NCBI GenBank assembly: GCA_016000085.1
Contig: JAECRT010000009.1
Coordinates: 1-64,000 of the forward strand
DNA length: 64,000 nucleotides
Source of the DNA: Sphingomonadaceae bacterium
GTDB lineage: Bacteria; Pseudomonadota; Alphaproteobacteria; Sphingomonadales; Sphingomonadaceae
Direction: 5' to 3'
A program made the translations under genes and the position numbers. Of the stretch, positions 18,894 through 28,921 are shown piece after piece; within the stretch, counting starts at the first letter, position 1; each line of letters opens with the position of its first letter. Below the pieces are notes generated by a model. It had not been told where the DNA came from and ran no database searches. It saw only the letters and a program-made list of their open reading frames with translations.

Positions 18894-19138
18894 CTATTCG
18901 GGCAGATGGGGAAGGATGAAGGAAAGCGAGGCAGGATATTCCTCATGATGGACCTTCTTGTCGGTCGTCGGGAGGGCGTAGATCGCGATGATTATGTTGA
19001 TGCCCTGATTGCGCCATGTGATGGTTGCGGTGCCGTCAGCCGCAGCCTAGGCAGGGGGCCTCGTCGGGATCGTTGACATAATCCTGCATGACCGCCGCCA
19101 GTACAAAGCGTTGCTGCGAACAGGCCGGACAGTTTCAT
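18894..19138 (-). pseudogene. Possible frameshifted remnant of a small exported protein
   Basis: Reading minus-strand from an ATG at 19138, which has GGAG seven bases upstream, gives MKLSGLFAATL in frame 1. Protein-like text then continues in frame 2 (VLAAVMQDYVNDPDEAPCLG, stop at 19036) and in frame 3 (TITWRNQGINIIIAIYALP, ending HLPE at 18894). Joined, this makes an ~80-residue exported protein broken by two +1 shifts. It lies 40 bases upstream of the HupE-type operon on the same strand. Sequencing error or chance open frames are alternatives. The next 220 bases (19139-19358) hold no gene and should contain the ThuA promoter. Confidence 0.35.
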
Positions 19139-19358
19139 GGCTAAGCTCCATTTGCACGGGCGGACCTGTGCTACAGGCTATGCTTCGGTCCGGCGGGTAG
19201 GTTCTAAATTGACGCATCCCGGGAGCGGAATACGTCGAATGCGCCATGGCTGAGCAGTGGCGCTGTGATGCAGCGGCGGTCGTCATCCTCACCATGGGAT
19301 AAACCGCTTTGCCCGGCCACTTCGCCACTATAGGCTGAACCTCATAAATAAGAGGGGG

Positions 19359-20471
19359 ATGGTCGGGGGTATGACAGCGTGGATTGCGGGCGCGTTGGCC
19401 CTGACGGCGCTGGGCCATGCTAATGCAGAGGCGCGCCCGGTAACGGACTGCCCGTTGCGCGACACGCCTTTTTCGATCGACTCGCCGCTCGTCGACCTGC
19501 TGCTCAGCCCGGCGGCCAAGGGTGTGCTGGAAACGCAGGCGCCTGATATTTTCAAAGCATTGCCGCCGCGCTTCTTTTCGACGCAGGCACCGACATTTGC
19601 CGCGATCCTGACAGTGCGCGAACTGGCGGGAATGAAGCAGATGGCGGCAGACATGGTGGCCAGCACCGATGCCGCACTGCGTGTCCTGCCGGTGACGGTG
19701 GCGGACAAGGCGGCACGCTGCGCACGCTATGACAATGACCGGCCCAGTCTGACCCTGCCCAAGGGCAAGCCGCGGCTGTTGCTGTTCGAGAAGATGACCG
19801 GCTATCGCGATGGCCCGTCGGTTGAAGCGGCGCGGGCGGCATTTGAGGCGATGGCGCGGCGCAAGGGATGGGCGTTGGTCGTCACGGACAAGGGAGGGGT
19901 GATGACCCCCGCCATGCTGCGGCGGTTCGACGCGGTCATATGGAATAATGTCAGCGGCGACGTACTGACCCTGTCGCAACGCAAGGCGTTCCGCAATTAT
20001 GTCGAGGGCGGCGGCGCTTTCATTGGCGTGCATGGGTCAGCGGGCGATCCGGCCAGCTTTTGGGACTGGTATAGCGATACGCTGATCGGTGCGCGTTTTG
20101 CCGGGCATCCCATGAATCCGCAATTTCAGGATGCGCGGGTCAAGGTGGAAGGTGGTGCGCATCCCGTCGCACAGGGATTGCCGAACGAGTGGGTGATGAA
20201 CGACGAATGGTACTCGTTCAAAACCAACCCTCGCGCGACGGGCGCGACGATCATCGCGACGCTGGACGAAAAAAGCTATAAGCCCATGGGTATGGCAGGC
20301 CAGACCCTGATAATGGGCGACCATCCGATCGCATGGACCCGCTGTATCGGCAAAGGGCGGATGGTCTATGCGGGGATCGGGCATCGGCCCGAAACCTATG
20401 CCGATCCACACTATGTCCGCATGCTCGAAAATGCGGTGGCATGGGTCGGAACGAAACAGCCCTGCCGCTAG
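19359..20471 (+). CDS. ThuA-like domain protein, exported
   Basis: A 370-residue protein with a signal peptide (MTAWIAGALALTALGHANAE; Met at 19371 is an alternative start). An all-helical N-terminal domain of ~110 residues precedes a ThuA (trehalose-utilisation, class I glutamine amidotransferase-like) domain. Recognisable parts are RLLLFEKMTGYRDGPSVEAA, FDAVIWNNVSGDVLTLSQ, YVEGGGAFIGVHGSAGDP and DEWYSFKTNPR, ending GKGRMVYAGIGHRPETYADP. ThuA domains occur in sugar metabolism, often in the periplasm of bacteria that use plant glycans. Its neighbours give no pathway. The extra N-terminal domain is larger than in minimal ThuA proteins. Confidence 0.8.
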   Translation: MVGGMTAWIAGALALTALGHANAEARPVTDCPLRDTPFSIDSPLVDLLLSPAAKGVLETQAPDIFKALPPRFFSTQAPTFAAILTVRELAGMKQMAADMVASTDAALRVLPVTVADKAARCARYDNDRPSLTLPKGKPRLLLFEKMTGYRDGPSVEAARAAFEAMARRKGWALVVTDKGGVMTPAMLRRFDAVIWNNVSGDVLTLSQRKAFRNYVEGGGAFIGVHGSAGDPASFWDWYSDTLIGARFAGHPMNPQFQDARVKVEGGAHPVAQGLPNEWVMNDEWYSFKTNPRATGATIIATLDEKSYKPMGMAGQTLIMGDHPIAWTRCIGKGRMVYAGIGHRPETYADPHYVRMLENAVAWVGTKQPCR

Positions 20472-20568
20472 GGTCTTGCCGCCTATATCGTTCGAGGTGC
20501 ATTGCCCATGCCGTGCAGGCAGGATAGGCGAATGACTTCAGCCAGACCTTTGACGAGATCCGCGCGCC

Positions 20569-21099
20569 ATGACCACACCTGTCGAACCGCAGCTCCATTA
20601 TATCGCCTATGACGACTTTCTGGCCGATGTCAGGAAGGTGGCGCTGAAGATTGATAGCGAAGCATGGAAGCCGGATTTTGTGATCGGGATCGGCCGGGGC
20701 GGACTGGTGCCGGCCGTCTATATTTCGCATCAACTCGACCTGCCGATGCTTTCGATCGATCATTCGTCAAAAGTACATGATTTTGCAGACGAACTGTTGG
20801 CGAAGGTGGCGACGAAAAGCGCGGCCGGCATCCGGCTGCTCTTTGTCGACGACATCAACGACAGCGGTGGAACCATAGTCTATATCCGGCAGTTGCTGGC
20901 CGACAATGGTTGCGACCCCGCCAATCTGCGCTTTGCAGTCATCATCAACAACAGTCGTTCCAAGGCCCATGTCGAATATTGGACGCAGACGATCGACCGC
21001 GCCGAAGACAAGCGCTGGTTTGTCTTCCCATGGGAAGCGGTCGCGTCCGGCGGTGCGATCGTGGCAGAGGCGATTTCCGTTCCCGAACGTCTGGCGTGA
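20569..21099 (+). CDS. Purine-type phosphoribosyltransferase
   Basis: A 176-residue type I phosphoribosyltransferase. The PRPP-binding motif is LLFVDDINDSGGTIVYI (about residues 87-103), and the N-terminal hood opens with YIAYDDFLADVRKVALKI, as in xanthine/hypoxanthine-type enzymes. FVIGIGRGGLVPAVYISHQL is the conserved loop I region, and KRWFVFPWE is the aromatic segment that stacks on the base. It probably converts a purine base plus PRPP to the nucleotide. The convergent adenosine deaminase 19 bases away supports purine salvage. Base preference cannot be read from the sequence. Confidence 0.82.
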   Translation: MTTPVEPQLHYIAYDDFLADVRKVALKIDSEAWKPDFVIGIGRGGLVPAVYISHQLDLPMLSIDHSSKVHDFADELLAKVATKSAAGIRLLFVDDINDSGGTIVYIRQLLADNGCDPANLRFAVIINNSRSKAHVEYWTQTIDRAEDKRWFVFPWEAVASGGAIVAEAISVPERLA

Positions 21100-21118
21100 C
21101 GGCGGCACAAGACGCGGT

Positions 21119-22135
21119 TCAGCTATGGTCCGCGAGCCAGGCGTCGAGCCGCTTGAGATGAACCGTGATCGCATCTTTTGGCAGGAATGACCCGGTGAAG
21201 CTGTTGCGGGCGAGCGTCGCCAATTGTGGCCGGTCGAGATGGCAAGCCAGGGCGATGGCGCGGTAATTTTCCGCAATGTAACCACCAAAATAGGCCGGAT
21301 CGTCGGAGTTGATCGTGGCGTGCAGGCCCAGTGCCAGCATGTGGTCGATGGGGTGATCGGCCAGCGTATCGACCACGCAGAGTTTGAGGTTGGACAGCGA
21401 GCAGACGGTCAGCGTCATGGCTTCATCTACCAATCGTTTCACTAGCGCATCATCTTCCAGCGCACGATTGCCATGGTCGATGCGGTCGACCTGCAACAGG
21501 TCGAGCGCCTGCCAGACATAATCCGGCGGCCCTTCCTCGCCAGCATGTGCGACGAGGCGCAGGCCATGCCGGGCGGCGGCGGCGAAGACGCGCGCGAATT
21601 TTTTGGGCGGATGGCCCATTTCCGAGGAATCCAGACCCACCGCTGCGATCCGATCCAGCCAGGGTTGGGCGGCGGCGAGCGTCTCGAAGGCGTCTTCCTC
21701 ACTGAGATGGCGGAGGAAAGACAGGATGAGGGCGCTGGTCATTCCGTGCGTCCCCTGTGCCTGCGCCATGGCGGACAACAATCCCTCGATCACATCGGCA
21801 AAGGGAATGCCGCGCATGGTGTGTGTCTGGGGATCGAACATGATTTCGGCGTGGACAACGCCATCGGCGGCGACCCGGTCGAAATAGGCCATGGCGAGGT
21901 CGTGAAAATCCTGCCGCGTACGCAGCACATCGGCGCCCGCATAATAGATGTCGAGGAAATCCTGAAGATTGCCAAAGGCATAGGCGGCGCGGACATCCTC
22001 GACCGAGGCATAGGGGATGGCGACCCCATTGCGGCGCGCGAACGCGAACATCTGTTCGGGTTCCAGGCTGCCTTCAATATGCAGGTGCAGTTCGGCCTTG
22101 GGCAAGCCGCGGATGAAGGCATCGAGATCGATCAT
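21119..22135 (-). CDS. add: Adenosine/adenine deaminase
   Basis: A 338-residue metal-dependent TIM-barrel deaminase. Zinc ligands and catalytic residues are in place: ELHLHIEGSLEPEQ near residue 15-28, AHAGEEGPPDYVW with the catalytic Glu, VDRIDHGNRALED, and the C-terminal INSDDPAYFGGYI. The length fits bacterial adenosine deaminase, but the closely related adenine deaminases share all these motifs, so base versus nucleoside is open. The start MIDLDAF (22135) overlaps the stop of the HAD gene by four bases (ATGA) and is preferred over an open frame 45 codons longer. Together with the phosphoribosyltransferase it supplies purine salvage. Confidence 0.88.
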   Translation of the reverse strand: MIDLDAFIRGLPKAELHLHIEGSLEPEQMFAFARRNGVAIPYASVEDVRAAYAFGNLQDFLDIYYAGADVLRTRQDFHDLAMAYFDRVAADGVVHAEIMFDPQTHTMRGIPFADVIEGLLSAMAQAQGTHGMTSALILSFLRHLSEEDAFETLAAAQPWLDRIAAVGLDSSEMGHPPKKFARVFAAAARHGLRLVAHAGEEGPPDYVWQALDLLQVDRIDHGNRALEDDALVKRLVDEAMTLTVCSLSNLKLCVVDTLADHPIDHMLALGLHATINSDDPAYFGGYIAENYRAIALACHLDRPQLATLARNSFTGSFLPKDAITVHLKRLDAWLADHS

Positions 22136-22836
22136 GCGCGCGCGCCGATCGCCGCGATCCAGTGGGGCAGTTCGGCCAGGCGGGTCAATTGACGGAAATG
22201 CCGATGATCGGACGGGGATGGTGCATGTTCGTGCATCCACGCGCCTTCCTGCGGAATATAGGCGGCCCAAGCGCCCGCCTCCAGCGCGGGGCGAATGTCG
22301 GATCGCATGGAATCTCCGGCCATGATCGCTTCGCCAGCCGCCACGCCATATTGTTTGAAAATGCGGGCGAAGGTGGCGGGCGTCTTGTCGCTGACGATTT
22401 CGATGCCGCTGAACAGGTCGCCCAGCCCGGATGCCGCCAGCTTGCTTTCCTGATGGAGCAGGTCGCCCTTCGTCACCAGCACCAGCCGCCCCTGACCGGC
22501 GAGTTCGGCCAGCGTATCCTGTACGTCGTCGAACAGTTCGACCGGGTGCGCCAGCAATTTCCGGCCCGCTGCCAATATGTCCGACACCAGCGATTTGGAG
22601 AGCGCGTCACCCGCCAGTTCCACCGCCGTTTCGATCATCGACAGGGTAAAGCCTTTGGCGCCGTAACCATACAATCTGAGATTGCGCGCTTCGCAGGCGT
22701 TGAGCAGGTCGCGTGCGACATGCGCATCGGCAAAGGGCTGCAACATGCCCAGCAATGCATCTTCCGCGAGATTGAAGTGCCGCATATTGTGCCAAAGCGT
22801 GTCGTCGGCATCGAGGCAGATCAATTGGATGCTCAT
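22132..22836 (-). CDS. HAD family hydrolase
   Basis: A 234-residue haloacid dehalogenase-type phosphatase. Motif I is LICLDADDTLWHN with Asp nucleophile and acid/base; motif II is LVLVTKGD; motif III and IV are IVSDKTPATF and IMAGDSMRSDIRPALEAGAW. A helical cap lies between motifs I and II. Family members dephosphorylate small metabolites, often nucleotides. The start MSIQLICLDADD is chosen over a 23-codon longer frame because it sits directly before motif I. It overlaps the deaminase start by four bases, so a 5'-nucleotidase role in the same purine pathway is reasonable but unproven. Confidence 0.85.
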   Translation of the reverse strand: MSIQLICLDADDTLWHNMRHFNLAEDALLGMLQPFADAHVARDLLNACEARNLRLYGYGAKGFTLSMIETAVELAGDALSKSLVSDILAAGRKLLAHPVELFDDVQDTLAELAGQGRLVLVTKGDLLHQESKLAASGLGDLFSGIEIVSDKTPATFARIFKQYGVAAGEAIMAGDSMRSDIRPALEAGAWAAYIPQEGAWMHEHAPSPSDHRHFRQLTRLAELPHWIAAIGARA

Positions 22837-22944
22837 AAGCCTTGTCCTTGTCCCGCAGGCACTCCCCTGAATATAAGTTTTGTTGGACGCCCGGTCATCG
22901 GGCATGATGGGGTACTACTCCCGCCCGCCGGGATGATGGATGCG

Positions 22945-24012
22945 TTATAGCGGGCGCATCCCTTCCGCTATCCGCGCGGCGGCCGGTTGCCAGTCGATGC
23001 CATGGGCCTGCGCCCATGCCGTGTCGTAATAGGTGCCGCCATAACGGTCGCCACTATCGCATAGAAGGGTGACGATGCTGCCGCTGCGCCCTTCGTGGGC
23101 CATTTCGTCGGCGATCTGGAGACAGGCCCAGATATTGGTGCCGGTCGATCCACCCACGCGTCGCCCCAATATGCCGGTCAGCGCGTGCATCGCGCCGATG
23201 GATTGCGCATCCTCCACCGGGATCATCCGGTCGATGATCGAGCGGATGAAGCTGGGTTCGACGCGCGGACGGCCAATACCTTCGATCCGCGATGCGCATC
23301 CTTCGGGCAGGGTGGTGATGGCCGGATCGGCATGATGGCGGTGAAACACGGAGTTGACCGGATCTGCCACGCACAGTCCGGTCGCGTGCCGCTGATAGCG
23401 TATGAAGCGCCCGATTGTGGCGGACGTGCCGCCTGTACCCGCGCCGCACACGATCCAGGTCGGGACGGGATGCTCCTCCTGCGCCATCTGGGCAAAGATG
23501 GACTGGGCGATATTGTTGTTGCCGCGCCAGTCGGTCGCCCGTTCGGCATAGGTGAACTGATCGAGATAATGGCCGCCGGTTTCCGCCGCCAACCCGTGCG
23601 CCACATCATAGACGGTGCGCGGATCGTCCACCTTGTGAATTTCGCCGCCATAGAAGCGGATCGCCTCCAGCTTGGGCGCGGCGGTAGAGGCTGGCACCAC
23701 GGCGATGAAACGCAGCCCCAGCATTCGGGCGAAATAGGCCTCGGATACGGCGGTCGACCCCGACGATGCTTCGATCACGGTGGTCTGTGGCCCGATCCAT
23801 TCGTTGCACAGCGCATAGAGGAACAGCGACCGCGCGAGCCGGTGCTTGAGGCTGCCGGTCGGGTGCGAGCTTTCATCTTTGAGATACAAAGTGATGCCCG
23901 GATGCCGGGGCAGCGGAAGTCGGATCAGGTGCGTGTCGGCGGACCGGTTATAGTCCGCCTCGATCCGCCGGATTGCCTCCGCCAGCCAGCCGCGCCTGTC
24001 CTCTATGGTCAA
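22945..24012 (-). CDS. PLP-dependent cysteine synthase family enzyme
   Basis: A 355-residue fold type II PLP enzyme. The Schiff-base lysine lies in [17 protein letters not shown], the substrate loop is [20 protein letters not shown], and the phosphate-binding glycine loop is [16 protein letters not shown]. It is close to the cysteine synthase/cysteine desulfhydrase group that carries an extended C-terminus ([31 protein letters not shown]). It could make or break cysteine; sequence alone does not decide. The start overlaps the stop of the M3 peptidase gene by four bases, indicating translational coupling behind it. Confidence 0.85.
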   Translation of the reverse strand: MTIEDRRGWLAEAIRRIEADYNRSADTHLIRLPLPRHPGITLYLKDESSHPTGSLKHRLARSLFLYALCNEWIGPQTTVIEASSGSTAVSEAYFARMLGLRFIAVVPASTAAPKLEAIRFYGGEIHKVDDPRTVYDVAHGLAAETGGHYLDQFTYAERATDWRGNNNIAQSIFAQMAQEEHPVPTWIVCGAGTGGTSATIGRFIRYQRHATGLCVADPVNSVFHRHHADPAITTLPEGCASRIEGIGRPRVEPSFIRSIIDRMIPVEDAQSIGAMHALTGILGRRVGGSTGTNIWACLQIADEMAHEGRSGSIVTLLCDSGDRYGGTYYDTAWAQAHGIDWQPAAARIAEGMRPL

Positions 24013-26036
24013 GCCGCCAGCCCCAGCGACCGCAACAGCGCTGCCGAATCCGGCTCACGTCCCCGGAACGCCACGAAATTGTCGAGCGCCGGGCGCGATC
24101 CGCCGCGTGCCAGCACATGGTCACGGAACAGGCCGCCCAACGCCGCGCGGTCCGCCCGTTCGTCGGCAAACGCCTCGAACGCATCGGCCGATAGGCGCTC
24201 GGCCCACAAATAGCTGTAATAGCCCGCCGCATAGCCGCCCGCGAAAATATGGCTGAAGGCATGAGCGAAGCGATGCCATGCGGGCGGGTGGATCACCGCC
24301 ACTTCAGCGCGCACGGCGGACAGCACCTGCTGTACATCCGGCCCGTTCGTCTGTGCCGCTGCGCGATGCAGGCGCAGGTCGAACAGCGCGAACTCCACCT
24401 GCCGCAGCAGCGCCACCGCGCCCATGAAGCGCCGCGCCGCCAGCATCCGCGCGATTGTCGCCTCGTCCAGCGGGGCGCCGCTATCCTCGTGCGCCGACAC
24501 CCGGCGCAGCATCGCGGGTTCCCAGGCGAAATTCTCCATGAACTGGCTGGGCAGTTCCACCGCGTCCCATTCCACACCTGCGATGCCGCCGACCGAGGGC
24601 AGGTCCACCTGCGTCAGCAGATGATGCAGGCAATGGCCCATTTCGTGGAACAGCGTGACCATGTCGTTATGGGTGAGATGCGCAGGCTTGCCCGCGCTGC
24701 CGCTCGCGAAATTGCAGACCAGATAGGCGATCGGGATCTGGCTTTCGTCCGCTTCACGCAGGCGAGGGCGGCACACATCCATCCACGCCCCGCCGCGCTT
24801 GGCCGCACGCGCGAACATATCGCAATACAACGCCGCGACGGGCGCATCATCGCCGGGGCGATGCACGGTGAAATAGCGGACATCGGGATGCCAGACCGGC
24901 GCGCCGTCCGCCGCGCGGATCTCCACGCCATATAGGTCGGTTACCAGCGCAAACATGCCGTCCAATATGCGGGCGAGCGGCAGGTGGGCGCGAATTTCCG
25001 CTTCGTCGACTGCATGGACGGCGCGGCGCATCTGTTCGGTCGCATAGCCGACGTCCCACGGTTCGATGCTCTCGATGCCCAAATGATCGCGTGCGAACGC
25101 GGCCAGTTCGGCCAGTTCCTGTTCCGCACGTGGCCGGGCGCGGCGAGCCAGGTCGGCCAGGAAGGCGTCGACTTCCTCTCCATTGCGCGCCATCTTGGTG
25201 GACAGCGACAAAGCGACCGCATCGGCATGGCCCAGCAGCCGTGCCGCATCCTGCCGCAGTGCCAGCAGTTGCGCGATCCGTTCGCCATTGTCGAACTGGC
25301 CGGCCTGTGGTCCCTCATCCGATGCACGGGTGCCATAGGCTTCATAGACGGTGCGGCGGAGGTCGCGATCCGCCGCAAAGCCGGTGATGGCCCGCACCGA
25401 TGGCGCATGCAGGTCGATCAGCCAGCCGTCCAGCCCCTTTGCCTGCGCGGTGCGCGCCATGGCGTCGCGGTCGCTCTGTGGCACGCCATCAAGCCGCGCT
25501 GTGTCGGTGATGTGCAGCGTCCATGCTTCGGTCGCATCCATCACGGCGTTGGCGAACTCCGTGGCCAGCCGTCCCTGTTCCACGCTGTTGGTGGCAAAGG
25601 CCGTCCGGTCCGGCTCATCGAGCGCCACGCCTGACAGCTCGAAACCCTGCAAGGTCAGCGCCAGCGCGCGCGCCTCCGCTTCGCTCAGCCCATCGGTCGG
25701 GATTGTGGCGAGCGCATCATAGAGCGCGCGATCCTGTCCGACTTCCGCAAAATAGGTGTCGATCAGCGGCTGCGCCTTGCCATGGGCGGCGCGCAATTCC
25801 GGGCTGTTCGCGACGCCGGTCAGGTGGCCGACCGTCTGCCATGCGCGCGACAGGGCTGCGTCGGCGCTTTCCTTGGCAAGGAATACGTCGGCAAAACCCC
25901 GCGCCGCCGCACATCGGCGCATCGCCGCGCGGTGGGTGGCGATCGCCGATTCGACGGCGGGCAGGACATGGTCGGGGCGAATGTCGGCGAAGCGGGGGTG
26001 CAGCCGGGCGTCGAGCAGGGGATTGATGTCAGTCAT
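24009..26036 (-). CDS. M3 family oligopeptidase (PrlC/Dcp type)
   Basis: A 675-residue zinc metallopeptidase. The zinc site is [14 protein letters not shown] with the HExxH-equivalent HEMGH, and the third ligand Glu follows in [16 protein letters not shown]. The N-terminus [20 protein letters not shown] is typical of oligopeptidase A and peptidyl-dipeptidase Dcp. No signal peptide is seen, so it degrades short peptides in the cytosol. Its start has AGGAAG upstream. It lies 45 bases behind tenA and overlaps the PLP enzyme gene, so it may be transcribed with both. Confidence 0.92.
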   Translation of the reverse strand: MTDINPLLDARLHPRFADIRPDHVLPAVESAIATHRAAMRRCAAARGFADVFLAKESADAALSRAWQTVGHLTGVANSPELRAAHGKAQPLIDTYFAEVGQDRALYDALATIPTDGLSEAEARALALTLQGFELSGVALDEPDRTAFATNSVEQGRLATEFANAVMDATEAWTLHITDTARLDGVPQSDRDAMARTAQAKGLDGWLIDLHAPSVRAITGFAADRDLRRTVYEAYGTRASDEGPQAGQFDNGERIAQLLALRQDAARLLGHADAVALSLSTKMARNGEEVDAFLADLARRARPRAEQELAELAAFARDHLGIESIEPWDVGYATEQMRRAVHAVDEAEIRAHLPLARILDGMFALVTDLYGVEIRAADGAPVWHPDVRYFTVHRPGDDAPVAALYCDMFARAAKRGGAWMDVCRPRLREADESQIPIAYLVCNFASGSAGKPAHLTHNDMVTLFHEMGHCLHHLLTQVDLPSVGGIAGVEWDAVELPSQFMENFAWEPAMLRRVSAHEDSGAPLDEATIARMLAARRFMGAVALLRQVEFALFDLRLHRAAAQTNGPDVQQVLSAVRAEVAVIHPPAWHRFAHAFSHIFAGGYAAGYYSYLWAERLSADAFEAFADERADRAALGGLFRDHVLARGGSRPALDNFVAFRGREPDSAALLRSLGLAA

Positions 26037-26080
26037 GCCTGCTTCCTGACACAGGCCCGGCGATTATCCAAGATACAGGT

Positions 26081-26743
26081 TCAGATCGGCCAGCCATCCT
26101 GCCGATAGGCGGAATCCCAAAACATCCATTCAAAGCGTGTGGCCATGCGGAACGCACGCGCCATCGCATCGCGCGTGGCCGGTGTGGCGGCTGCGGCGGC
26201 GTCATCCACCAGCGCGCGGACCCGGTCGGTCGCTTCGCCAAAGGCTGGCGCGGCATAGGTCTCGATCCATGGGGCATAGGGGTTCGGGCTGGCGGCGCGT
26301 GGCTTGATGGCGCAGCCGACCTCCCAATAGACCCAGAAGCAGGGCAATATGCCCGCGATCAGTTCCTCATAGCTGCGCGTGGCGGCCAGGCTGGCGAGAT
26401 AGCTGGTATAGCCCAAACAGGTCGGGCTGGGTTCGATCGCTTCGGCCATTCCCGCGCTGACGCCGAACTGCGCGAAAAAGGCCTGATGCAGCCCTTCCTC
26501 TACGACCACGGCGACCTTGGCGCCGTCGGAAAATTCCATCCGGCCTGCCGCTGTTGGCGCGCGCGCCGCCGCGATCGCCAGCACGCGGGCATATTCGGCG
26601 AGATAATGGCTGTCCTGCACGATATAATGCTGGAACGCAGGCTGGGGCAGGGTGCCGTTCGCCAGTTCGGTCAGGAAGGGATGGGCCAGGATCGCCTGCC
26701 GCAGCGGGGCAACATCTTCCCATATCTCCGCGCAAAAGCTCAT
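26081..26743 (-). CDS. tenA: TenA family aminopyrimidine aminohydrolase / thiaminase II
   Basis: A 220-residue all-helical enzyme. The N-terminal YIVQDSHYLAEYARVLA supplies the substrate-binding Asp. The catalytic Cys is in ELIAGILPCFWVYWEVG and the C-terminal Glu in TRFEWMFWDSAYR, so it belongs to the Cys-containing TenA_C class. TenA salvages the pyrimidine half of degraded thiamine by hydrolysing aminopyrimidines to HMP. It begins 15 bases after the stop of the TonB receptor, which is preceded by a TPP riboswitch, so both are probably repressed by thiamine pyrophosphate. The pairing supports uptake and salvage of thiamine breakdown products. Confidence 0.93.
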   Translation of the reverse strand: MSFCAEIWEDVAPLRQAILAHPFLTELANGTLPQPAFQHYIVQDSHYLAEYARVLAIAAARAPTAAGRMEFSDGAKVAVVVEEGLHQAFFAQFGVSAGMAEAIEPSPTCLGYTSYLASLAATRSYEELIAGILPCFWVYWEVGCAIKPRAASPNPYAPWIETYAAPAFGEATDRVRALVDDAAAAATPATRDAMARAFRMATRFEWMFWDSAYRQDGWPI

Positions 26744-26757
26744 CGCCGTGCCTCCTG

Positions 26758-28914
26758 TCAGAATGTCATGCGGGCGCTGGCGCCGAACTGGCGGCCCGCA
26801 TTGATGGTGAAACTATCGAACGGACCATTGGGACCAAGGCCCAGCAGCAGCGGCAATTGCTGCTGCCCAAAGGCTGAGATCGCCCAGCGCTTGTCGAGCA
26901 GGTTCTTCGCCCAGACATCGAACGTCCATGCGCCGTGGCTGACCCCAATCCGCCCGTCGACCGACGCATAGCCGGGCGAGTGGAGGATATTGTCGATCTC
27001 GAAGTCCACGCGGGAGACATAGGCGACGCTCAGCCGCGCATCGACCTTTGCCGGTCCCGCCGCGCCCTGCCAGCCTATGCCGCCGTTCAGCGTCCAGTCG
27101 GGCGCGTTGGGTGTGCGCTGGCCGCTCATGTCGAGGATCGCGGGTTCGCCCGTTTCCGGGGTCGGATTGGGGGTTAGATAATGGCCAGTGCGGCTGTGGG
27201 TCCAGGCGATGCCGCCATCGGCGCGGAATCCCGCGCCCAGCGCGACATCGGCGGATGCTTCCAGTCCATGCACTTTTACCTTGGGGACCGACAGCACCAC
27301 CGAATTGCCCAGGAACACGGTGTTTTGGAAATTGCGATAATCGGTGACGAAGCCCGCGATCGACGCCCGCACCGCGCCATCTGCGCTCTGGGCCTTGACG
27401 CCCGCTTCGACCGATTTGGTGGTTTCGCCGGGGAAGACCGCCTGCCACACATCGGCCGGGCCGGGCAGGGGATTGAAGCCGCCCGCCTTGAAGCCCACCG
27501 CGCCGGTCACATAGGCGGTCAGCTGGTCGCTCGGCCGCCATGCGAGCGACAATTTGGGCTGCCATTTGTCGAAGGTCCGCGCCCGCTGCGCCACCAAGGC
27601 GGCGCTGGTCACGCCAACCGTATCTTCCTTGCGGCGATCCCGGTCGTAACGCAGCGCCGCGGTCAATTCGACCTGCGGCGCGATATCATAGCTTGCCTGC
27701 CCGAATAAGCCGATCTGGTTCGACCGGGTTTCCGCGCGCAGCGCTTCGCTGCCAAACAGCAAAGGTCCAAAATCGTCGGTGCGGTCGCGCTCCAGCCGCT
27801 GGAAAAAGACGCCCATATGCCAGCGCAGCGGCCCGTCGCCGCGCGATGTCAGGCGTAATTCGCTGGTCCATGCCTGAATATCAACGGGTTGGGATATGGG
27901 TTGAATACCATTAGGGAACAGCGGCAGGCCGCCCAGCGTGATCGGCGTATCGTTACGGAAATCCAGTTCCTCAACGAAATCCTTGTGATAGTTGTCATAG
28001 CCACCAGTCCAACTGAGCAGCAGCGCGTCGCCCAGTTCCTGTTCGTAGGTCGCCTGAGCGCCCCACCATTGGCGGTCCGCGCGCCCTTCGAAATCGCCGA
28101 AAGGATTGGTCAGCGCGTTGCCCGACAAGCGCCCGCCGTAGAGCCCAGTGACATTGCCCGACGAGATATAGGCCGCGCCGCCTTCTTCATCGGCCCAGCC
28201 GAGGCGCAGCTTGAGCGTCGCGGTTTCGGTCAGCGCGACCTTGGCCTTGAGGCGCAGGTTGCGGCTGATCTGGCCGTCGACCTTCTTGTCGAGAAACGTG
28301 TTGCGGATGAAGCCGTCGCTGTTGCGGTAGGAGCCCGCCAGGCGCAGCTGTACCCGGTCGGACAGGGGCGCGTTCACCACGCCGTCGGCGGTCCATGTAA
28401 AGCCGTTGCCGATGCCGACCGCCGCTTCGCCGCCCCAGTCCGGGCCGGGATCGTTGGTGACCATATTGATCGCGCCGCCCGACGCCGAACGGCCGAACAG
28501 CGCACCTTGCGGCCCCTTCAATATTTCGACACGGGCCACGTCATAGGGGCGCAGCGTGAACAATTCGCTATCCGCCAGCGCCAGCCCGTCGACGATATAG
28601 GCTATAGACGGCGACTGGTTGCGGTTGGTCGATACGCCTCGCACCGAAATCAGGTTAGTGCCGGGGTCTTGATCGTGGATCATGAAGATGCCCGGCGTCG
28701 CCGCGATGAAATCCTCGACCGTGGTCAGCTTGCGCGCGGCGATGGCGGCGGGGCCATAGACCGCGATCGTGTCCGGTACGCGGATTTCCGCTTCCACCCG
28801 GCCGCGCGCCGTCACGATGATGCGATCGGCATCCTGTTGGGCATGGGCCGCGCTGGCCAACAGCAGCGACAGGGTGAAAAAGCAGGTAGATGCAATGATG
28901 GCGTTACGACGCAT
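26758..28914 (-). CDS. TonB-dependent outer-membrane receptor, TPP-regulated (thiamine-type ligand)
   Basis: A 718-residue outer-membrane receptor. A signal peptide (IIASTCFFTLSLLLASAAHAQ) is followed by a plug domain (RKLTTVEDFIAATPGIFMIH, VEILKGPQGALFGRSASGGA) and a 22-strand beta-barrel ending in ASARMTF with the terminal aromatic residue needed for assembly. A recognisable TonB box is not obvious. The TPP riboswitch immediately upstream and tenA immediately downstream predict that the ligand is thiamine, its phosphates or a pyrimidine precursor, imported with TonB-ExbBD energy. Receptors placed under THI elements are known from comparative genomics; the exact ligand is inference. Confidence 0.93.
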   Translation of the reverse strand: MRRNAIIASTCFFTLSLLLASAAHAQQDADRIIVTARGRVEAEIRVPDTIAVYGPAAIAARKLTTVEDFIAATPGIFMIHDQDPGTNLISVRGVSTNRNQSPSIAYIVDGLALADSELFTLRPYDVARVEILKGPQGALFGRSASGGAINMVTNDPGPDWGGEAAVGIGNGFTWTADGVVNAPLSDRVQLRLAGSYRNSDGFIRNTFLDKKVDGQISRNLRLKAKVALTETATLKLRLGWADEEGGAAYISSGNVTGLYGGRLSGNALTNPFGDFEGRADRQWWGAQATYEQELGDALLLSWTGGYDNYHKDFVEELDFRNDTPITLGGLPLFPNGIQPISQPVDIQAWTSELRLTSRGDGPLRWHMGVFFQRLERDRTDDFGPLLFGSEALRAETRSNQIGLFGQASYDIAPQVELTAALRYDRDRRKEDTVGVTSAALVAQRARTFDKWQPKLSLAWRPSDQLTAYVTGAVGFKAGGFNPLPGPADVWQAVFPGETTKSVEAGVKAQSADGAVRASIAGFVTDYRNFQNTVFLGNSVVLSVPKVKVHGLEASADVALGAGFRADGGIAWTHSRTGHYLTPNPTPETGEPAILDMSGQRTPNAPDWTLNGGIGWQGAAGPAKVDARLSVAYVSRVDFEIDNILHSPGYASVDGRIGVSHGAWTFDVWAKNLLDKRWAISAFGQQQLPLLLGLGPNGPFDSFTINAGRQFGASARMTF

Positions 28915-28921
28915 GGCCCTA

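Noticed and set aside
19036..19134. CPAC ... CLGCG segment as an intact small zinc-ribbon or selenoprotein (in-frame TGA)
   Set aside because: A stop codon precedes it directly and no start exists in the frame; no SECIS-like structure was evident. It is better explained as part of a frameshifted remnant.
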